A stretch of DNA of 64,000 nucleotides from Lingula anatina. Its lineage: Eukaryota > Brachiopoda > Lingulata > Lingulida > Lingulidae. A model generated the notes under the pieces. It made no database searches. It was not told the DNA's origin and saw only the letters and a list, made by a program, of their open reading frames with translations. Below, in pieces: positions 35,365 through 48,208 of the stretch (the stretch's first letter is position 1; each line of letters starts with the position of its first letter). The stretch is taken from assembly GCF_001039355.2 (NCBI RefSeq), contig NW_019773903.1:455706-519705 (forward strand). Direction: 5' to 3'. The translations under genes and the position numbers were made by a program.

Positions 35365-35431
35365 CGGATGGCCTATGAATTAGAGTGCCCGTCTACGAAG
35401 CTGAAGAGCATGGGTTCGTCTCCGTCTGGGA
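35365..35431 (+). mobile_element. tRNA-derived SINE head or pseudo-tRNA
   Basis: GGATGGCCTATGAATTAGAG resembles a tRNA D-arm with polymerase III A box, and GGGTTCGTCTCC about 45 bp downstream resembles the T-arm/B box. Arms do not pair well enough for a functional tRNA. An A-rich tract follows near 35451. Best read as an old SINE. Confidence 0.5.
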
Positions 35432-35445
35432 ATATGCTACTTTTC

Positions 35446-36228
35446 CAAGGCAAAAAAAAAGCATGACACGATACAATAAATGGTCCAGCGAGATGGCCTA
35501 ATAATAACAGTACATTGTTATCTAAATGAGAGAAATGTGTAATAAATCAGATGTCAATGTTAATAGCAAAGCTCAGCTTTCATCTGTGACTGCCCGTGTA
35601 TTACAATTTATATTTAAGTATATACATGTGCACTTATTTTACATATTTCATTACGCTACTGTTTTTGTTTGGCCATAAACCTTCGTAAAAATATGCTAGA
35701 GCTTAAAAAGATTATCATTTTAATTACTTTTAATTACATCATAATTCATTAATAATAAAAGACTACTTGGGAACAAGATTAAAAGAAGAAAAAACTGAAA
35801 CTAAAATTTGAGACTGGTGTGACGAAACATAGGATCCGTGTAACAGAGGGTCCATCCTCCATTTAATTATACAAGTTAGGGTTGGCCTGACGTAAGTGAG
35901 TCAAAATTTAAGGCGAGGCTTGCCTGGGCAAATTATTGGGAACCTGTCACGTTAGGCCGGTACGGCAACGGGACAGCGTCTTCTAAAACAGCCATAATAC
36001 ACATATCCACTACACCAAATAATGAACACCAAATAATGAATTTCACCTCTTTTATTTAACACATTTGTCTCATTGTTTTAAATATTAATGTATCGGAATC
36101 AATAAAAGAACCATTATCAGATTGCACTGAGCCCATTTACTGATTACACAAGTTAAAGAGGGGCGCTTTTTCGCGCGTGCCAGATGCGTGCAGCACTACT
36201 TAAGCGGCAGTCAAATTGAGATTTGGCG
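35446..36228. other. upstream region of the receptor gene
   Basis: AT-rich until about 36150, then a short CG-rich stretch (GGGGCGCTTTTTCGCGCG) about 60-70 bp before the start codon. No TATA box at a usual distance. The promoter location is a guess. Confidence 0.35.
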
Positions 36229-39163
36229 ATGGGAATCAAAAAGACGTGGTGCATATTCCTTTCAATTTACACGATTTTCTCCGAATGTGGTCTCAAAGGT
36301 CACATTAATCACTTACCATCGTCTAATGCGCGTTCATTAATTCGCGAATGCTTGAAGAGATCTCTGTTGCAATTACCGGCGCTGACGGATTATAAAGCGT
36401 GGACGTTAATTGAACAGTGTGCGTTGAACGAATGTGGGAGGCTAACGAATACACGTAGAGGGGGTGGCACATCATTTAAGGACAACACTTGGATATGCGG
36501 TGTTATTCAAAGTCCAAATTTTGGCCAAGGTTCTTATCCACCGGAGCTCAGACAGAGATGGGAGATAACTACTACTGAGGGTAACGGGGTAAGGTTAAGA
36601 TTTAACAATTTCTCACTAGAATATTGCAACGATTATCTTTCCATATCTATCGGCTCATGTAATGACTCCCGTCTATTCGGTAAATTTTGTGGACAGCTGA
36701 CATATCTCAACTCAACGGAACTCATCCTACCCGGAAATAAGGTCTGCGTGGAATTTTTCACAAATCATGAGGACCAATTTTCCGGATTTCAAATCGAATC
36801 TCATGCAGTATTTTCAGACTGTCATCAGTTTCATCTACCTACAGTTTTGTCTTCACGTCGAGGTGAGTTTCATCCAAAAACAGCGCTCATTTCGACGCAG
36901 TGCAATAGTAAAGTGGAATATCACGTTCATATCAGTGCTCCAGGTGGTGATCAAATTTTACTGCACTGGGAAATGTATTCAAACATTTCTTCAAACATCT
37001 CTGTGCCGTATACGTTACACGTATATGAAGGTCCCCCAGGATCCAGGATAATTTTGTATCCGACTGACACGCAAATTCCGTTGAAAAATGGTTCCATCCG
37101 CACAATAGGTTGGAATGCATTTTTTAACTTAACTGAGGAAAGACACACACCGGACCCCACGCCATGGGTGTTTGTTGCCCGCTACACGTCTTTTGAAAGA
37201 AACATTATTCCTGGAGCATTATGCCAATATTCTAGAAATGCCAACGGCAGCCTGGACACGTCTTGTACAAACCTCAGTAACCACACTTCAGTTCGTTTAA
37301 CTGTAACCCCTGGATCATTAGTTCGCTATGATATCGATCTTTTCTCAAATTCCACGGTGAGTTTAGAAAGCAACTTTCGCACTTTGATATCACCCTTTGC
37401 CATCCCGTACGAAGTGGCTGGAAAAAATTGCCCGTTCTTTGGGATAGTATTTACTGGTTACAGTGACTTGCATAATAACTTGGCGGTGGTCGGGCCGAGT
37501 TGCAACTACAATAGTATGGACTACAGGGATGGTATGGAAAAACTCAAGGCGGTTATCTTTTTTAGTCGACCACGTGTAATATTTTACTGTTTTCGATTTG
37601 ACGATGTCAATGGGTCGTGTTTAATACCTAAACGTAACATAACATTCAATTTGTCCTATAGGCCTGAAGACAGCCATATTGTGCACTGGAATGAATCAGA
37701 CAAGCAGTCCGTTGCTTTTCTGTATTTTGGCAGTAACAGCACATGCCAAACAAGATATAATGGAAGTTCTGGCCATGAATTTATTGAAAATGTGAGAGTG
37801 CCGATTAGATCAGATTGTCAAGTTCGTGGAATGCTGTTAATTTATTTGGTGATTCTAGAACAGCGGTATACGTTTTTCACATTTGATACTCAAATGGCGA
37901 TATATTTTGAACAAAGATGGCGGGATTCTTTTCGAACACAATGTATCCTTTCTTACACAGCACACAGCAAAGGATTTGAGGGTAAAGTGTTCGAAATAAC
38001 AACATCAAGGCGTTTCGATTACTTTATAAAGACTCACACTTTTTGTTCATCTTTATCTTTTACCAATGATCTGTGGTCAAAAACTAATTTAGAGATTTCG
38101 GAAGCATCTTTTGAAACTAGTGAAGTAAGAACGCGCAACGAAACGGTTACTAAATCTACAGGTGCATTATTCGGGTTTTGTGGACGACAATATACCAGAA
38201 TTACATATACAATAACATTAAAAAAGGACATGTATTGCAAATGGTGCTTTTATTCGCTGAAATTCAGAATAAGACAATGTCGGCCCAATGGGACTGAACT
38301 CAAGCTTAAAATAGAAGAACATTCCACATCTGTTTCAGGTGAAGGGCATAACAAAGCTCCCACAGCTGGAATACTCGCTAGCACACCGACATTTATCTTG
38401 AAAATTAATGATTACGTCGATGCCTTGGTTGAATACACTTGGAACACTCTCAGTGCGTGGACAGTCTGTCTTGTCTTAGAACCTCTCCCCGCTGACTCCC
38501 AACCTGAGCTGGCAGCAGACCTTGACCTTTTTTACAATCTAGAAAACTATGTTGACATCTCTGACAGCTTAACTGAAGATTTTCATTACGGTACCAATGT
38601 GTCGTGTATCTTTGGAAAATGCTATAAATTACTTACCGAATTACAGTCCGGAGATGCCAGACCGCCCCTTACCTGGTTAAGATCACGTGAGCTGTGCATG
38701 GCCAGTGGAGGCGACCTACCGACCGCCTTGGACGATTTCACTTTAAAGGCCGTTTTGAATCAAACTGTAATTAATGCGCAGTGGTTTTTGGAGATATACG
38801 TCAAACACCGGTTCCTTCTGTTCTTGGGTCTTAGGCGAGAAAAACAGGTAAGCAGTTAAGTAACATATCACCATAGAGTACTCCCTACCTTATCTAGACA
38901 CACATCCATCTACTTGTAGCAATGAACAACTATTCCAAGAAAAGAGTTCCAATTTCGAAGAATACTTGCCGCGGCCTATTTTCATCAATAAAACTATGGA
39001 ATAATTTAATTTTTAGTACTTTAAAGTGGGAAAACGTTTGTTCTGCATATGAAATAACAATGCACATTGTAGAACTCTCCTTGACGGGAACCCCGAGCGT
39101 CTGTACTTAATGCTGCGTGACGCATAATTTTTACACCTTAGTAATATAGCGGATTTGCCAAAA

Positions 39164-39206
<43 letters not shown>

Positions 39207-40198
39207 TGCATATGTTTCCATCTTTAAGCATTGTTTGTCCTCAATTAATATACATTTAATATACATTTAATGTACATATATAATATCATAATGTAACAGT
39301 TCTCGTATCTGCATCATTACAAATAACGCTCCCAAAGTTCGCTTTTATCTAAAAAACATCCAAACAGGCATGGTAACACTTTGACATTAACTTGTTACGA
39401 AATTGCAAATTTTCACTTGCACATGCGACATGTGTCTACTGATTGATTAAGGACTATATCATTCTTAATTGACAGCACTTTATTCAAAACATCTCTCACA
39501 GCATTAAAGCATGTCTGTTGGTTTCTAAAATATTNAACCTGAGCTGGCAGCAGACCTTGACCTTTTTTACAATCTAGAAAACTATGTTGACATCTCTGAC
39601 AGCTTAACTGAAGATTTTCATTACGGTACCAATGTGTCGTGTATCTTTGGAAAATGCTATAAATTACTTACCGAATTACAGTCCGGAGATGCCAGACCGC
39701 CCCTTACCTGGTTAAGATCACGTGAGCTGTGCATGGCCAGTGGAGGCGACCTACCGACCGCCTTGGACGATTTCACTTTAAAGGCCGTTTTGAATCAAAC
39801 TGTAATTAATGCGCAGTGGTTTTTGGAGATATACGTCAAACACCGGTTCCTTCTGTTCTTGGGTCTTAGGCGAGAAAAACAGGTAAGCAGTTAAGTAACA
39901 TATCACCATAGAGTACTCCCTACCTTATCTAGACACACATCCATCTACTTGTAGCAATGAACAACTATTCCAAGAAAAGAGTTCCAATTTCGAAGAATAC
40001 TTGCCGCGGCCTATTTTCATCAATAAAACTATGGAATAATTTAATTTTTAGTACTTTAAAGTGGGAAAACGTTTGTTCTGCATATGAAATAACAATGCAC
40101 ATTGTAGAACTCTCCTTGACGGGAACCCCGAGCGTCTGTACTTAATGCTGCGTGACGCATAATTTTTACACCTTAGTAATATAGCGGATTTGCCAAAA

Positions 40199-40241
<43 letters not shown>

Positions 40242-43200
40242 TGCATATGTTTCCATCTTTAAGCATTGTTTGTCCTCAATTAATATACATTTAATATACA
40301 TTTAATGTACATATATAATATCATAATGTAACAGTTCTCGTATCTGCATCATTACAAATAACGCTCCCAAAGTTCGCTTTTATCTAAAAAACATCCAAAC
40401 AGGCATGGTAACACTTTGACATTAACTTGTTACGAAATTGCAAATTTTCACTTGCACATGCGACATGTGTCTACTGATTGATTAAGGACTATATCATTCT
40501 TAATTGACAGCACTTTATTCAAAACATCTCTCACAGCATTAAAGCATGTCTGTTGGTTTCTAAAATATTCAAATTAGAATATTACAGGTTTTGTTTGCCT
40601 ACAATTGGTACCACTTACTACCGTGATGTCTGCACATGATTCTTTACGATTGACAGAGTAAGTGTGACTGCAACACGAGTAGTAGTGACAAGTGAGAGTA
40701 GTCAGTGAGATGTGTTCGAGTCACATGACACAAAGGTATAAAGTTGAGATCCCGCCCTCACATTTTCAGTTTCAGCAACACGGGTCTACCGGGATCATAT
40801 AGTTTTATGTTTTTATTAGTTTTCATTAGTTTTCATTAAGCTTGCATTAGTTTCAGTTTTACTTGGTTCAAATGAACTTAATTTAGTTTCTGTTAACATT
40901 TATTTATGCAGTAATAACATTATATACTCCAAGACAGTTTCCGAGTTGTAAACGTACCGTCACGGCAACACTAAGGTACCAATAATATTTTCTTATACTC
41001 ACAAAATCTTAGTAGTTATACTTTATATGTCACCTTTAAAAATACACAAGGTTACACAGATGGGGATGTGGAAAACAGCTAGAAACAAACTCCCTTTGTA
41101 TCCCCCACACTGTATCCCCCTAGCATTTATGTAATGAAACCCTCAAACTTCTATAAAAATGACATCCATATTGAATTTGTTAATATTTCCCATGTTAAAA
41201 TTTCGTTGGACATTAATATGTTAATTTGGGAACTTCAAATAAATTCATTGCGGAAAAATCACTTCTGTTGCAATTTGTTTCGGTATATATTGCCTGGAAT
41301 TATAATGTTTAAGGTTTGGTTTCTCGATTGGCATCTTAAACATACAGGGCCAAGTCTTAATGTTAGCATGTACTTGTGTATATACGTATTATCTAATTCT
41401 GTTACCTGTTTTTAGAACGTGCTCAGCTGGATAGACAACACACCACTTATATTTTCGGACTGGTACCATCCAAGCTATGACAAACTGTTCATAGAGGAAC
41501 GCTTTCGAACTGCGGCTAAATATTCAAAAAATGTTCTCAACGACTTTGCATTCATATCGAGATCAAATCTTCTCAACACTAGACATCCTGTTTATGATCA
41601 TGGTATATCATGTGCAGCTATGGTTGTCACTAATCCGCACTACTCGTCCAACTGGATCATGATTCCTTGCCCGCAAGAATTCCATGCAGCCACTGTAATA
41701 TGCGAATACCCAGGATACGCCAGGGAAAGCAGTGTGCGGCGACGATCGTCGAAAACGACCAAAAATGGTACCTGTTCTGATTTTCAGTTTGAATGCGGAG
41801 ACGGTACGTGTGTTGCTATAGATTCTAGGTGTGACGGACGAAAAGATTGCCTAGACGGAAGTGATGAAATTGCCACCTGTCATCTACTTCATTTCGGGCG
41901 TTGTAAGGACGGACATAATCTTCATTTGTCCCGATTCTGTGACAAAGTGACTGACTGCGCGGACAACTCAGACGAAATAGGTTGTATCTATCCACCTTGT
42001 AACGCACATCAATTTCACTGTGGCAGTGGAGAATGCATTCAAATGAGCGAAAGATGCGACTTGATACCCCACTGTAAAGATGGTTCAGATGAAGCACAGT
42101 GCGCAAATGCCTACAGGAAGAAATTCTATTCTTGTTTTTCTGGTACAATTATCCAGTATTCTCAGATACACGATGGCGTGGTAGACTGTCTAGGGCCCGT
42201 TGAAGAAGACGAGATAGATGACTGGTTGTTACAACAAACATCGATTAAGCACTGTGGGAATCAGTACAACAGGACGTGTCACAACCACACCTGCGACAAA
42301 TATTCTTATCACGAAAAATCATTTTTCCTCGGTGAGCCTTTATCCGACCAAAGATACAGTAATACCCAGGTGTTCTATAAGAACGCGTCTTGCTTCTACG
42401 AAAGAAATAAGTATGACATATTATCAACCTGTAGGACTGGGAAGCACCTTGTACAAAACGTGTCTCGCCCCATATTTGATTTGGACATTGACAATAGATC
42501 AATTATTTCTTTTGGCCCCATAACGTCGCCATTATGCCACGGGTTCACATGCCCCACAGATTTATATCACCAATGCCCATCGTCGTACTGCATACCTGCC
42601 AGATCAGTTTGTGATGGGGTCAAAGACTGTCACGATGGCAGTGACGAAATAGCCTGTAACAGCTACTCCTGCCCAGGTATGTACAGATGTCGGGGACAGC
42701 ATAATTGCTTGCCACAGAGACAGGTGCGGGACGGAATCCCTCAATGTAAACTGCAAGATGATGAAGTATTCTATGGTTTTCAGTGTCCACCCGAGTGCTT
42801 TTGTGAAGGGTTTTCGGTAATTTGCCCCAGAGCAGTATTCAAGAGGTCACCAAATTCTGATCAGAGTAGATTAACTGAGGCGCCTCTTATTATAGGAAGA
42901 GATATGGTAAGGAGTCTCATATTAAAAGATAATCATATATCAGAGGTCACACTGGACAACTGCACGCGACTGTTATATCTTGACTTATCAAACAACTCAC
43001 TGGTGGAAGTTCATAAAACCATGTTTCAAGACCCTGTCAATCTACGCAGAATTGATCTCTCAGAAAACAATATCCGCATCATCCGAAGTGGTGCATTTTC
43101 CAATATGATTTCTCTTCAAGTGCTGAACATAAGTAACAACCCAATTACTACTGTTCCGCGCCACTCTTTCCACAATCTTCCTGCTTTGCAGTATCTTGAT

Positions 43201-44418
43201 CTGTCAGCTGGTCTACTGCTTGTCCTGGGCAACTGTTCGTTTTATAACGTCTCCGTTGGTGTTTTAAATATATCGAAAAACTTTGTCCAGACATTTAATA
43301 CATGGTTGTTCTGTGGTTGGCACAAAGTGAAGGCGATTGATCTGTCTGGAAACCCGTTGGAAGTTAAACAGGACGAGGCACCAAGTGATGTTGACATTTT
43401 AATTGCAGATACGTTCAGAGTCTGCTGCATGTATCCTCAACCAAATTTATGTCAGTCTCAAGTTGATTTTTTTGCGTCGTGTTCAGATATGTTTATGGAT
43501 AAAGTAATTAAGTACTCGTATTTTGGTATGGCTCTTCTTTCTGTGGTGTCCTCGTTGGGATTGTTAAAATCGCATTTTAGTTTTGAAGGACTGTTTCCGA
43601 TGAAAGAAGTTGCTGTTGCATTGAATGTTATTGAAATGCAAACGATTATACCAGTTGTGATAATATTTGTTAACAGTATGCGAATGACAGATACTTATTC
43701 CAACATGTCTAATTCCTGGCGGAGGAGCCCATCGTGTCACGTTGCATCGTTTTTCTACATCTTTCCTCATGTTTGTGTTCCTTTAATAGTATTTTTTGCT
43801 GCTATACAGGCGATTATATTACGGGCTGCTGGAATCGAAAAATCACATGTGTTAAAGTGCACAATGTGCATTGGCATAATTATTGTCCTCACCGTGTCAG
43901 TAACATTTAGTGTTCTTTTGTCCATGGAGGTAGAAATCCATACTGGTACCTGTTATCCTTTCGTTTTAAGCAGTCTTATGACTGAAATACAGTATAATTC
44001 TTTAGCGCTTGAAATCACATATCTATCAATGTCTGTAATTTCTCTAACTACTTTCGAAGGAGTTTTTATGTATTTGTTGGGTTCTCTGAGATCTCCGTCA
44101 TCCCTAACTGATTTTCGCAGTATTTGCTGCTTTTTGGAAATTGCCTTATCCGATGCCATACGCTGGTTCCCGTTCACAGTGTCGTGTTTCTTGCATTTAA
44201 AGAACAATCCGGTGTCTGATTACGCTGCACAGTGGGTGCAGTTAGTTATGCTTAACATGCGACCCGTCGTATGCGCCTTTATTCATATTTGTTTAGGGCC
44301 TTTGTGGAAGAAGGTTGAGCGTTTCTTTGTACAGGCAGGGGTTGGGTCAAATGGTCAACCGGCACTGGGGAGGCAAAGGGTGGGGTCAAGAGATGAACAA
44401 GAGGATTCGCGATTATAG
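36229..44418 (+). CDS. CUB / C-type lectin / LDLa / LRR seven-transmembrane receptor (GRL101/LGR-like)
   Basis: Two exons, 36229-38847 and 41416-44418, join in phase 0 inside the lectin domain (...RREKQ then NVLSW) to give about 1,875 residues. The ATG at 36229 opens a signal peptide ([17 protein letters not shown]). Parts in order: CUB at about 88-195 ([14 protein letters not shown]); a long Cys- and N-glycosylation-rich region to about 785 with no domain I recognise; C-type lectin at about 790-973 ([33 protein letters not shown]); four good LDLa repeats ending SDE plus two degenerate ones (about 995-1330); LRR N-cap and about five LRRs (to about 1520); seven membrane segments at about 1570-1845. 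DRY/ERW after TM3 and NPxxY in TM7 are not recognisable ([15 protein letters not shown]). AATAAA follows the stop directly. Likely a surface receptor for a glycosylated or lipoprotein ligand; ligand unknown. Confidence 0.85.
38501..40569. repeat. exact 1,034-bp duplication around an N (assembly artefact)
   Basis: 38501-39534 recurs at 39536-40569 with one N between, covering the 3' end of receptor exon 1 (second copy to 39882, same GTAAGC donor) and adjacent intron, including the TAA microsatellite. Exact identity with an N at the joint points to unmerged contig ends; the true intron is then about 1.5 kb. Confidence 0.9.
39166..39203. repeat. (TAA)n microsatellite in receptor intron
   Basis: About 12 TAA units; repeated at about 40201-40238 through the artefactual duplication. 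Confidence 0.9.
40570..41415. other. receptor intron, remainder
   Basis: AT-rich, ending in CTGTTTTTAG before the second coding exon. No other feature seen. Confidence 0.6.
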
Positions 44419-44424
44419 AATAAA
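44419..44424 (+). terminator. possible polyadenylation signal
   Basis: AATAAA immediately after the receptor stop codon. Other A/T-rich signals lie further down, so the cleavage site is uncertain. Confidence 0.35.
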
Positions 44425-45094
44425 TATGAACAATCCGTGTACACCATAAAGATAAGTGTATTTTCTAAGATGCCTCGTTGTTCTTGGTGGTTTTCAATTT
44501 TATGCACCTGGTTTTAAAATCATATAGCAATTTTACGACAATCGTTTTCTATCCAGTCAAGGTGACAGCCGTGCGTGGGCTCATCCTGTCGATGTTCTGA
44601 CTGATACTCCGAAATGCGATCTGACACACACCTTGAAAACGGGTAGTGTGGTCCGATATACCGGTTAATTCAGGATCCTTAGGTGCCGAGTCTGGTAGTT
44701 GGGTAGGCCTGTGCATATAAGGCTGTATTGTTGCAATTGGAAAAAGAAGTAGTCATGATTCGAATATAGATACTATATACTCTATTCGTGACATTGATCT
44801 CTGTAAAAATGAGTGCTAATACGCGTTAAAACATTTTCTGTCGTTTGAAAGAACAATTTAATTGATGTATATTTTATAAATGTTTAATATAACAATTTAA
44901 TTGATGTTCATTTCATATTTTATGTAACTGTCTTTTAGAACCTTTTACATTAAAATGTAACACAAATTTTACTTGTAATTATTGTTGTTGATATTTCATG
45001 ATAACTGGTCTCATTTCTTTTGATTTACTGTATTATCTGAATGTAATTATATAATTATATAATTTTATATAACTGGAAATCTGAGGCTTAGGAT
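44425..45094. other. noncoding, no gene recognised
   Basis: Probable 3' untranslated or intergenic AT-rich sequence. Confidence 0.4.
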
Positions 45095-45175
45095 AGGAAA
45101 CAATGGAAAAAGCATGCTGAGGCCTTTGTCCAACAGTGGAACACTATAGGCTCTAAATGATGATGATGATGAATT
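45095..45175 (+). mobile_element. non-LTR retrotransposon 3' tail
   Basis: AGGAAACAATGG... reads RKQWKKHAEAFVQQWNTIGS then K and stop (TGA at 45158-45160), like the C-terminus of LINE ORF2 proteins, followed directly by a (TGA)n tail. A short 5'-truncated insertion. Clade not assignable. Confidence 0.6.
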
Positions 45176-45451
45176 ATATAATCAGATTTAACGTTTATGC
45201 ATTTTGTAAAGTACTATTTTAATGATGGACTTTAAGATATTGACAATGTTTAAAACATTACCGCTATAATCATTTACCAGTAAACCGTCAGTGTCCATTA
45301 ATTATGTGTATAAAAAGTATCTTCATCAAGTTATTGTTTTACTTAATTTTCTATTTTTACCCCCACTTTTGCAGTGACACGCGTTTGTTCAAGGCATGCA
45401 ATCACCACTAAAAGTGTATTTTTCAAACGATGCATTAATGAAACAAGTATA

Positions 45452-45620
45452 CACTGTAAAAACAGTGTTTAGCTCCTAAACACATTTCTAAGCGCCTGTT
45501 TTGTCTCACTTTTTCCACGCGTTTAGCTCCTAACATGCTTAGCTTCTTAACATGTTACACGCTTGTGTTTAGCAGTATGACGCGTTTGACGGCTTATAAA
45601 TGTAGGGTGTATTTGTTTAA
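45452..45620 (+). mobile_element. second CACTGTAAAAACAGTG repeat
   Basis: Shares 23 bp at its start with 34708-34730 and is likewise rich in GTTTAGC and ACGCGTTT motifs. The matching right-hand part lies at about 46855-46937 in reverse orientation, so this copy is rearranged or two fragments are present. Confidence 0.5.
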
Positions 45621-45654
45621 CTTTTAATTGCTAAGGGTTTCAACTGTTTTAGTT

Positions 45655-45695
45655 GCACACACGCGCGCACACACGCGCGCGCACGCACACACACA
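45655..45695. repeat. CA/CG alternating purine-pyrimidine tract
   Basis: CACACACGCGCGCACACACG-type tract with Z-DNA-forming composition. Confidence 0.85.
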
Positions 45696-46423
45696 CGAAC
45701 TCACGGTCACCTTTAACTGCTATAGTTATTTCTTTCTATAACAGGGCACAGTGAACTGTCAACATCGTTTACTTCCCACTATCATCTTTACAGTTGTACT
45801 TATTCATCCTTGTGTTAGCTGACCTTGCGAGGAAGTTTATTGGAATGTATTTCTGAAAAGCAGGTTAGGAAAATTCACTAGTTCACTAAAGGCACGAAAC
45901 AACTATCACTTTTACTTTAAAACACCTTTCTCCATATTTTGATAAAATGCGTTACGGTATTGATATCTATTATTTTTTTCCGGAAGTTATGAACAATAGA
46001 ACATCAGGATGATGGTGGGGTATTCATTATAATACTTTATTTAAGCTTTCATCACATGCTGGTTATTTCGGTACCGATAGTCCGAATAGTCGCCGACTAA
46101 CCCCAAGCCCATTTTGGAATTAACCACTTACTGTAGTTCAAACAGCATAAGACGTGTTTTGGCTATTTATATGAAAAATGTTTTCAAAACATTATATAAT
46201 GTTTTTCCAGAATGTTATAAACACGCTGATAAAACTCCACAAAATGACGTTACATGTATCATAAAATTTTGTAGAAACGGTCTTCGAATCTTTTTACAAA
46301 TTATAACATTACTGTACATCATTTTGCATGGGGTTAAAACACCCATAACGTTACAATAATGTTCTTCTATACCATTACCAGAATAACTATCGTGAAAACG
46401 TTATTTGTTATTTGGATTATTAC
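45696..46423. other. noncoding, no gene recognised
   Basis: No supported exon. One open frame at about 46114-46356 lacks protein-like features. Confidence 0.4.
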
Positions 46424-46809
46424 TTAAAGGTACATATGAACCGAGTATCGGTGGAGCGTGGGTTGCCAGTAACACAAGAAACCACCTCTACTAGATTCTT
46501 ATACGCCTCAAATAAAGTCGACATGCCAAGGGACAAACTGAATAAATCACTCGACCAGCCATAAAAGAGCTTTAGACTGCTCTTTTAATTTTTGGTCAGA
46601 AATTTAACCTACTTACAGTGTATGTGACCTACTTTTCTGCCCCATGTATATACAGGATAGTAAGCTAACAGAAAAATCCATTCAAATATCATTTTTCGGG
46701 TAATATTAATCAATGCCTTCTGGCAATTTCTTTAATTATGCTTTTTGAAACTATATACTGGTATTTGGTTGGTTTTTGAGCAAAAAATTGACTTTGTATG
46801 CATCTTTAA
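46424..46809 (+). mobile_element. 386-bp TTAA-flanked MITE, copy 2
   Basis: Begins TTAAAGGTACATATGAACCG and ends TATGCATCTTTAA; inverted relative to the copy at 5395-5779, with matching interior blocks. Ends are imperfect inverted repeats. Confidence 0.75.
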
Positions 46810-46997
46810 TAGGCCTATTTTAAATAAGCACGCGTTACTGCAAGGAAGGACACCAAGCGTTCGAGCAGACTGCTCCACGCCTTCACCAGCTCCACACGTT
46901 TACAAGGGGAAGTGTTAAGCCAAATTGTTGAGCCTTGTAATAAACTTATGGGACCGGTGAAACTAATCACATAGCTAAAAGTGCGACACTTCTAAGA

Positions 46998-47230
46998 ATG
47001 TTANTTCAAGAGGGGACCACTGGTGTGATTTTTTTTTTTTTCAGAAATCGAAGGAGAGGAGGGGGTCAGGACCCCCTGACACCCCCTAGATACGCCACGG
47101 CAGTTGTAGCTGGTAAGGCTAGGGCTGAGCTGGTTAGGGTCTACCTGCTTACTGATTGCACTCTCAATTTCCCACAATGCAGTTCGAGACCCCCCCTGAG
47201 GCACAACCGCAAAGTGAAGCATAATTTATA
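46998..47230. repeat. GGGGTCAGGACCCCCTGACACCCCC repeat, copy 1
   Basis: Shares the core GGGGTC-CTGACACCCCC with 61885-62195. Next to the single N at 47004. Likely a fragment of a dispersed element. Confidence 0.5.
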
Positions 47231-47550
47231 AGTGCTGATATTGCAATGAGGTCAAACAAAGAAAAATGTCACAGTAATATTCAACCATTTCGCTCGTAAT
47301 TGAGATAGAGGTCGTAATAATGAACTATTGATCAAAATAATTTATTTAGCACAGGAACTTTTTGCAATGAAACGCTTTCTTACTACTAGCACGCCTTCTA
47401 TAGAAACGGGTTTTATACAACACACTTTATGAATAAATACAAGTAAATGGATAAAACCCCTTATATTCGACACTAATCATTTGCGTTTTCACATTACCCT
47501 ATTTGCAAATTTTGCTTACTCATACCCTGCGCAGAGGGTGGATTAAAGAT

Positions 47551-48112
47551 GACATTAAGCTATCTGACCTTGCAAAGACCCTGCAAATTTACCTCTAGTA
47601 TAGGATAGATATTTAAATCTTGTCGTCCCACGTACCATGAGCAGTGCATCGCAGCGTCATCTTTTTAAGGATATTGTAACCCTTCATTTTCATACGGATG
47701 CCGGAAATGAGGTTTTTCCTGCATTTAATTATTATGCATATAATGCATGTATCTTTGTTTTGATTTAAGAAAATAAAAACCCTCGAAAATATATAACATC
47801 GGCTTATATATTTTTTCGTTGCAATGCATAAGCAACTAAAAGCAACTCAAAGCTTTAATCGTCAATTTAACACCTTTCTATCTTGTGGTGATCGAGATAG
47901 CAATCTATATAGGGCGTAACTTCATCCTGAAAAAGAATTTATCACGAAGATTGGCAGAGTTGACCAGGAATGTTTAAGCTACAATCCTGTGGATTTAAGA
48001 TGACATAAAGCTCTCTGACCTTGTCCGTTAAATCCTGCAAATTAACCTCTGGTATAGAATAGATATTTTAAACTTGTCTTCCCACGTGCCATAAGCAGTG
48101 CATCCCAGCGTC
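47551..48112. repeat. diverged ~110-bp direct duplication
   Basis: About 47551-47661 and 48001-48112 share GACATTAAGCT.TCTGACCTTG, the CCTCT.GTATAG.ATAGATATTT region and GAGCAGTGCATC.CAGCGTC-like blocks in order. Noncoding, just downstream of the left ligase gene. Confidence 0.75.
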
Positions 48113-48208
48113 CTCTATTATTAAAATTTGCATGTGCTTCATTAGTGATCGTTTTATGAGTCATCTCTGAAGATGGTATCAATATTTTTCTACTCAAAGT
48201 TTACAATA

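Noticed and set aside
35365-35431. Functional tRNA gene
   Set aside because: A/B-box-like motifs exist, but acceptor and anticodon stems do not pair convincingly.
36223-36228. Earlier TTG start for the receptor
   Set aside because: The ATG at 36229 opens directly into a good signal peptide; TTG initiation is not expected here.
45658-45693. Telomere-like or regulatory repeat
   Set aside because: Only a CA/CG dinucleotide tract; no telomere motif.
47004-47230. Small coding gene next to the N
   Set aside because: The frame overlaps a dispersed C/G-rich repeat and starts at a contig join.
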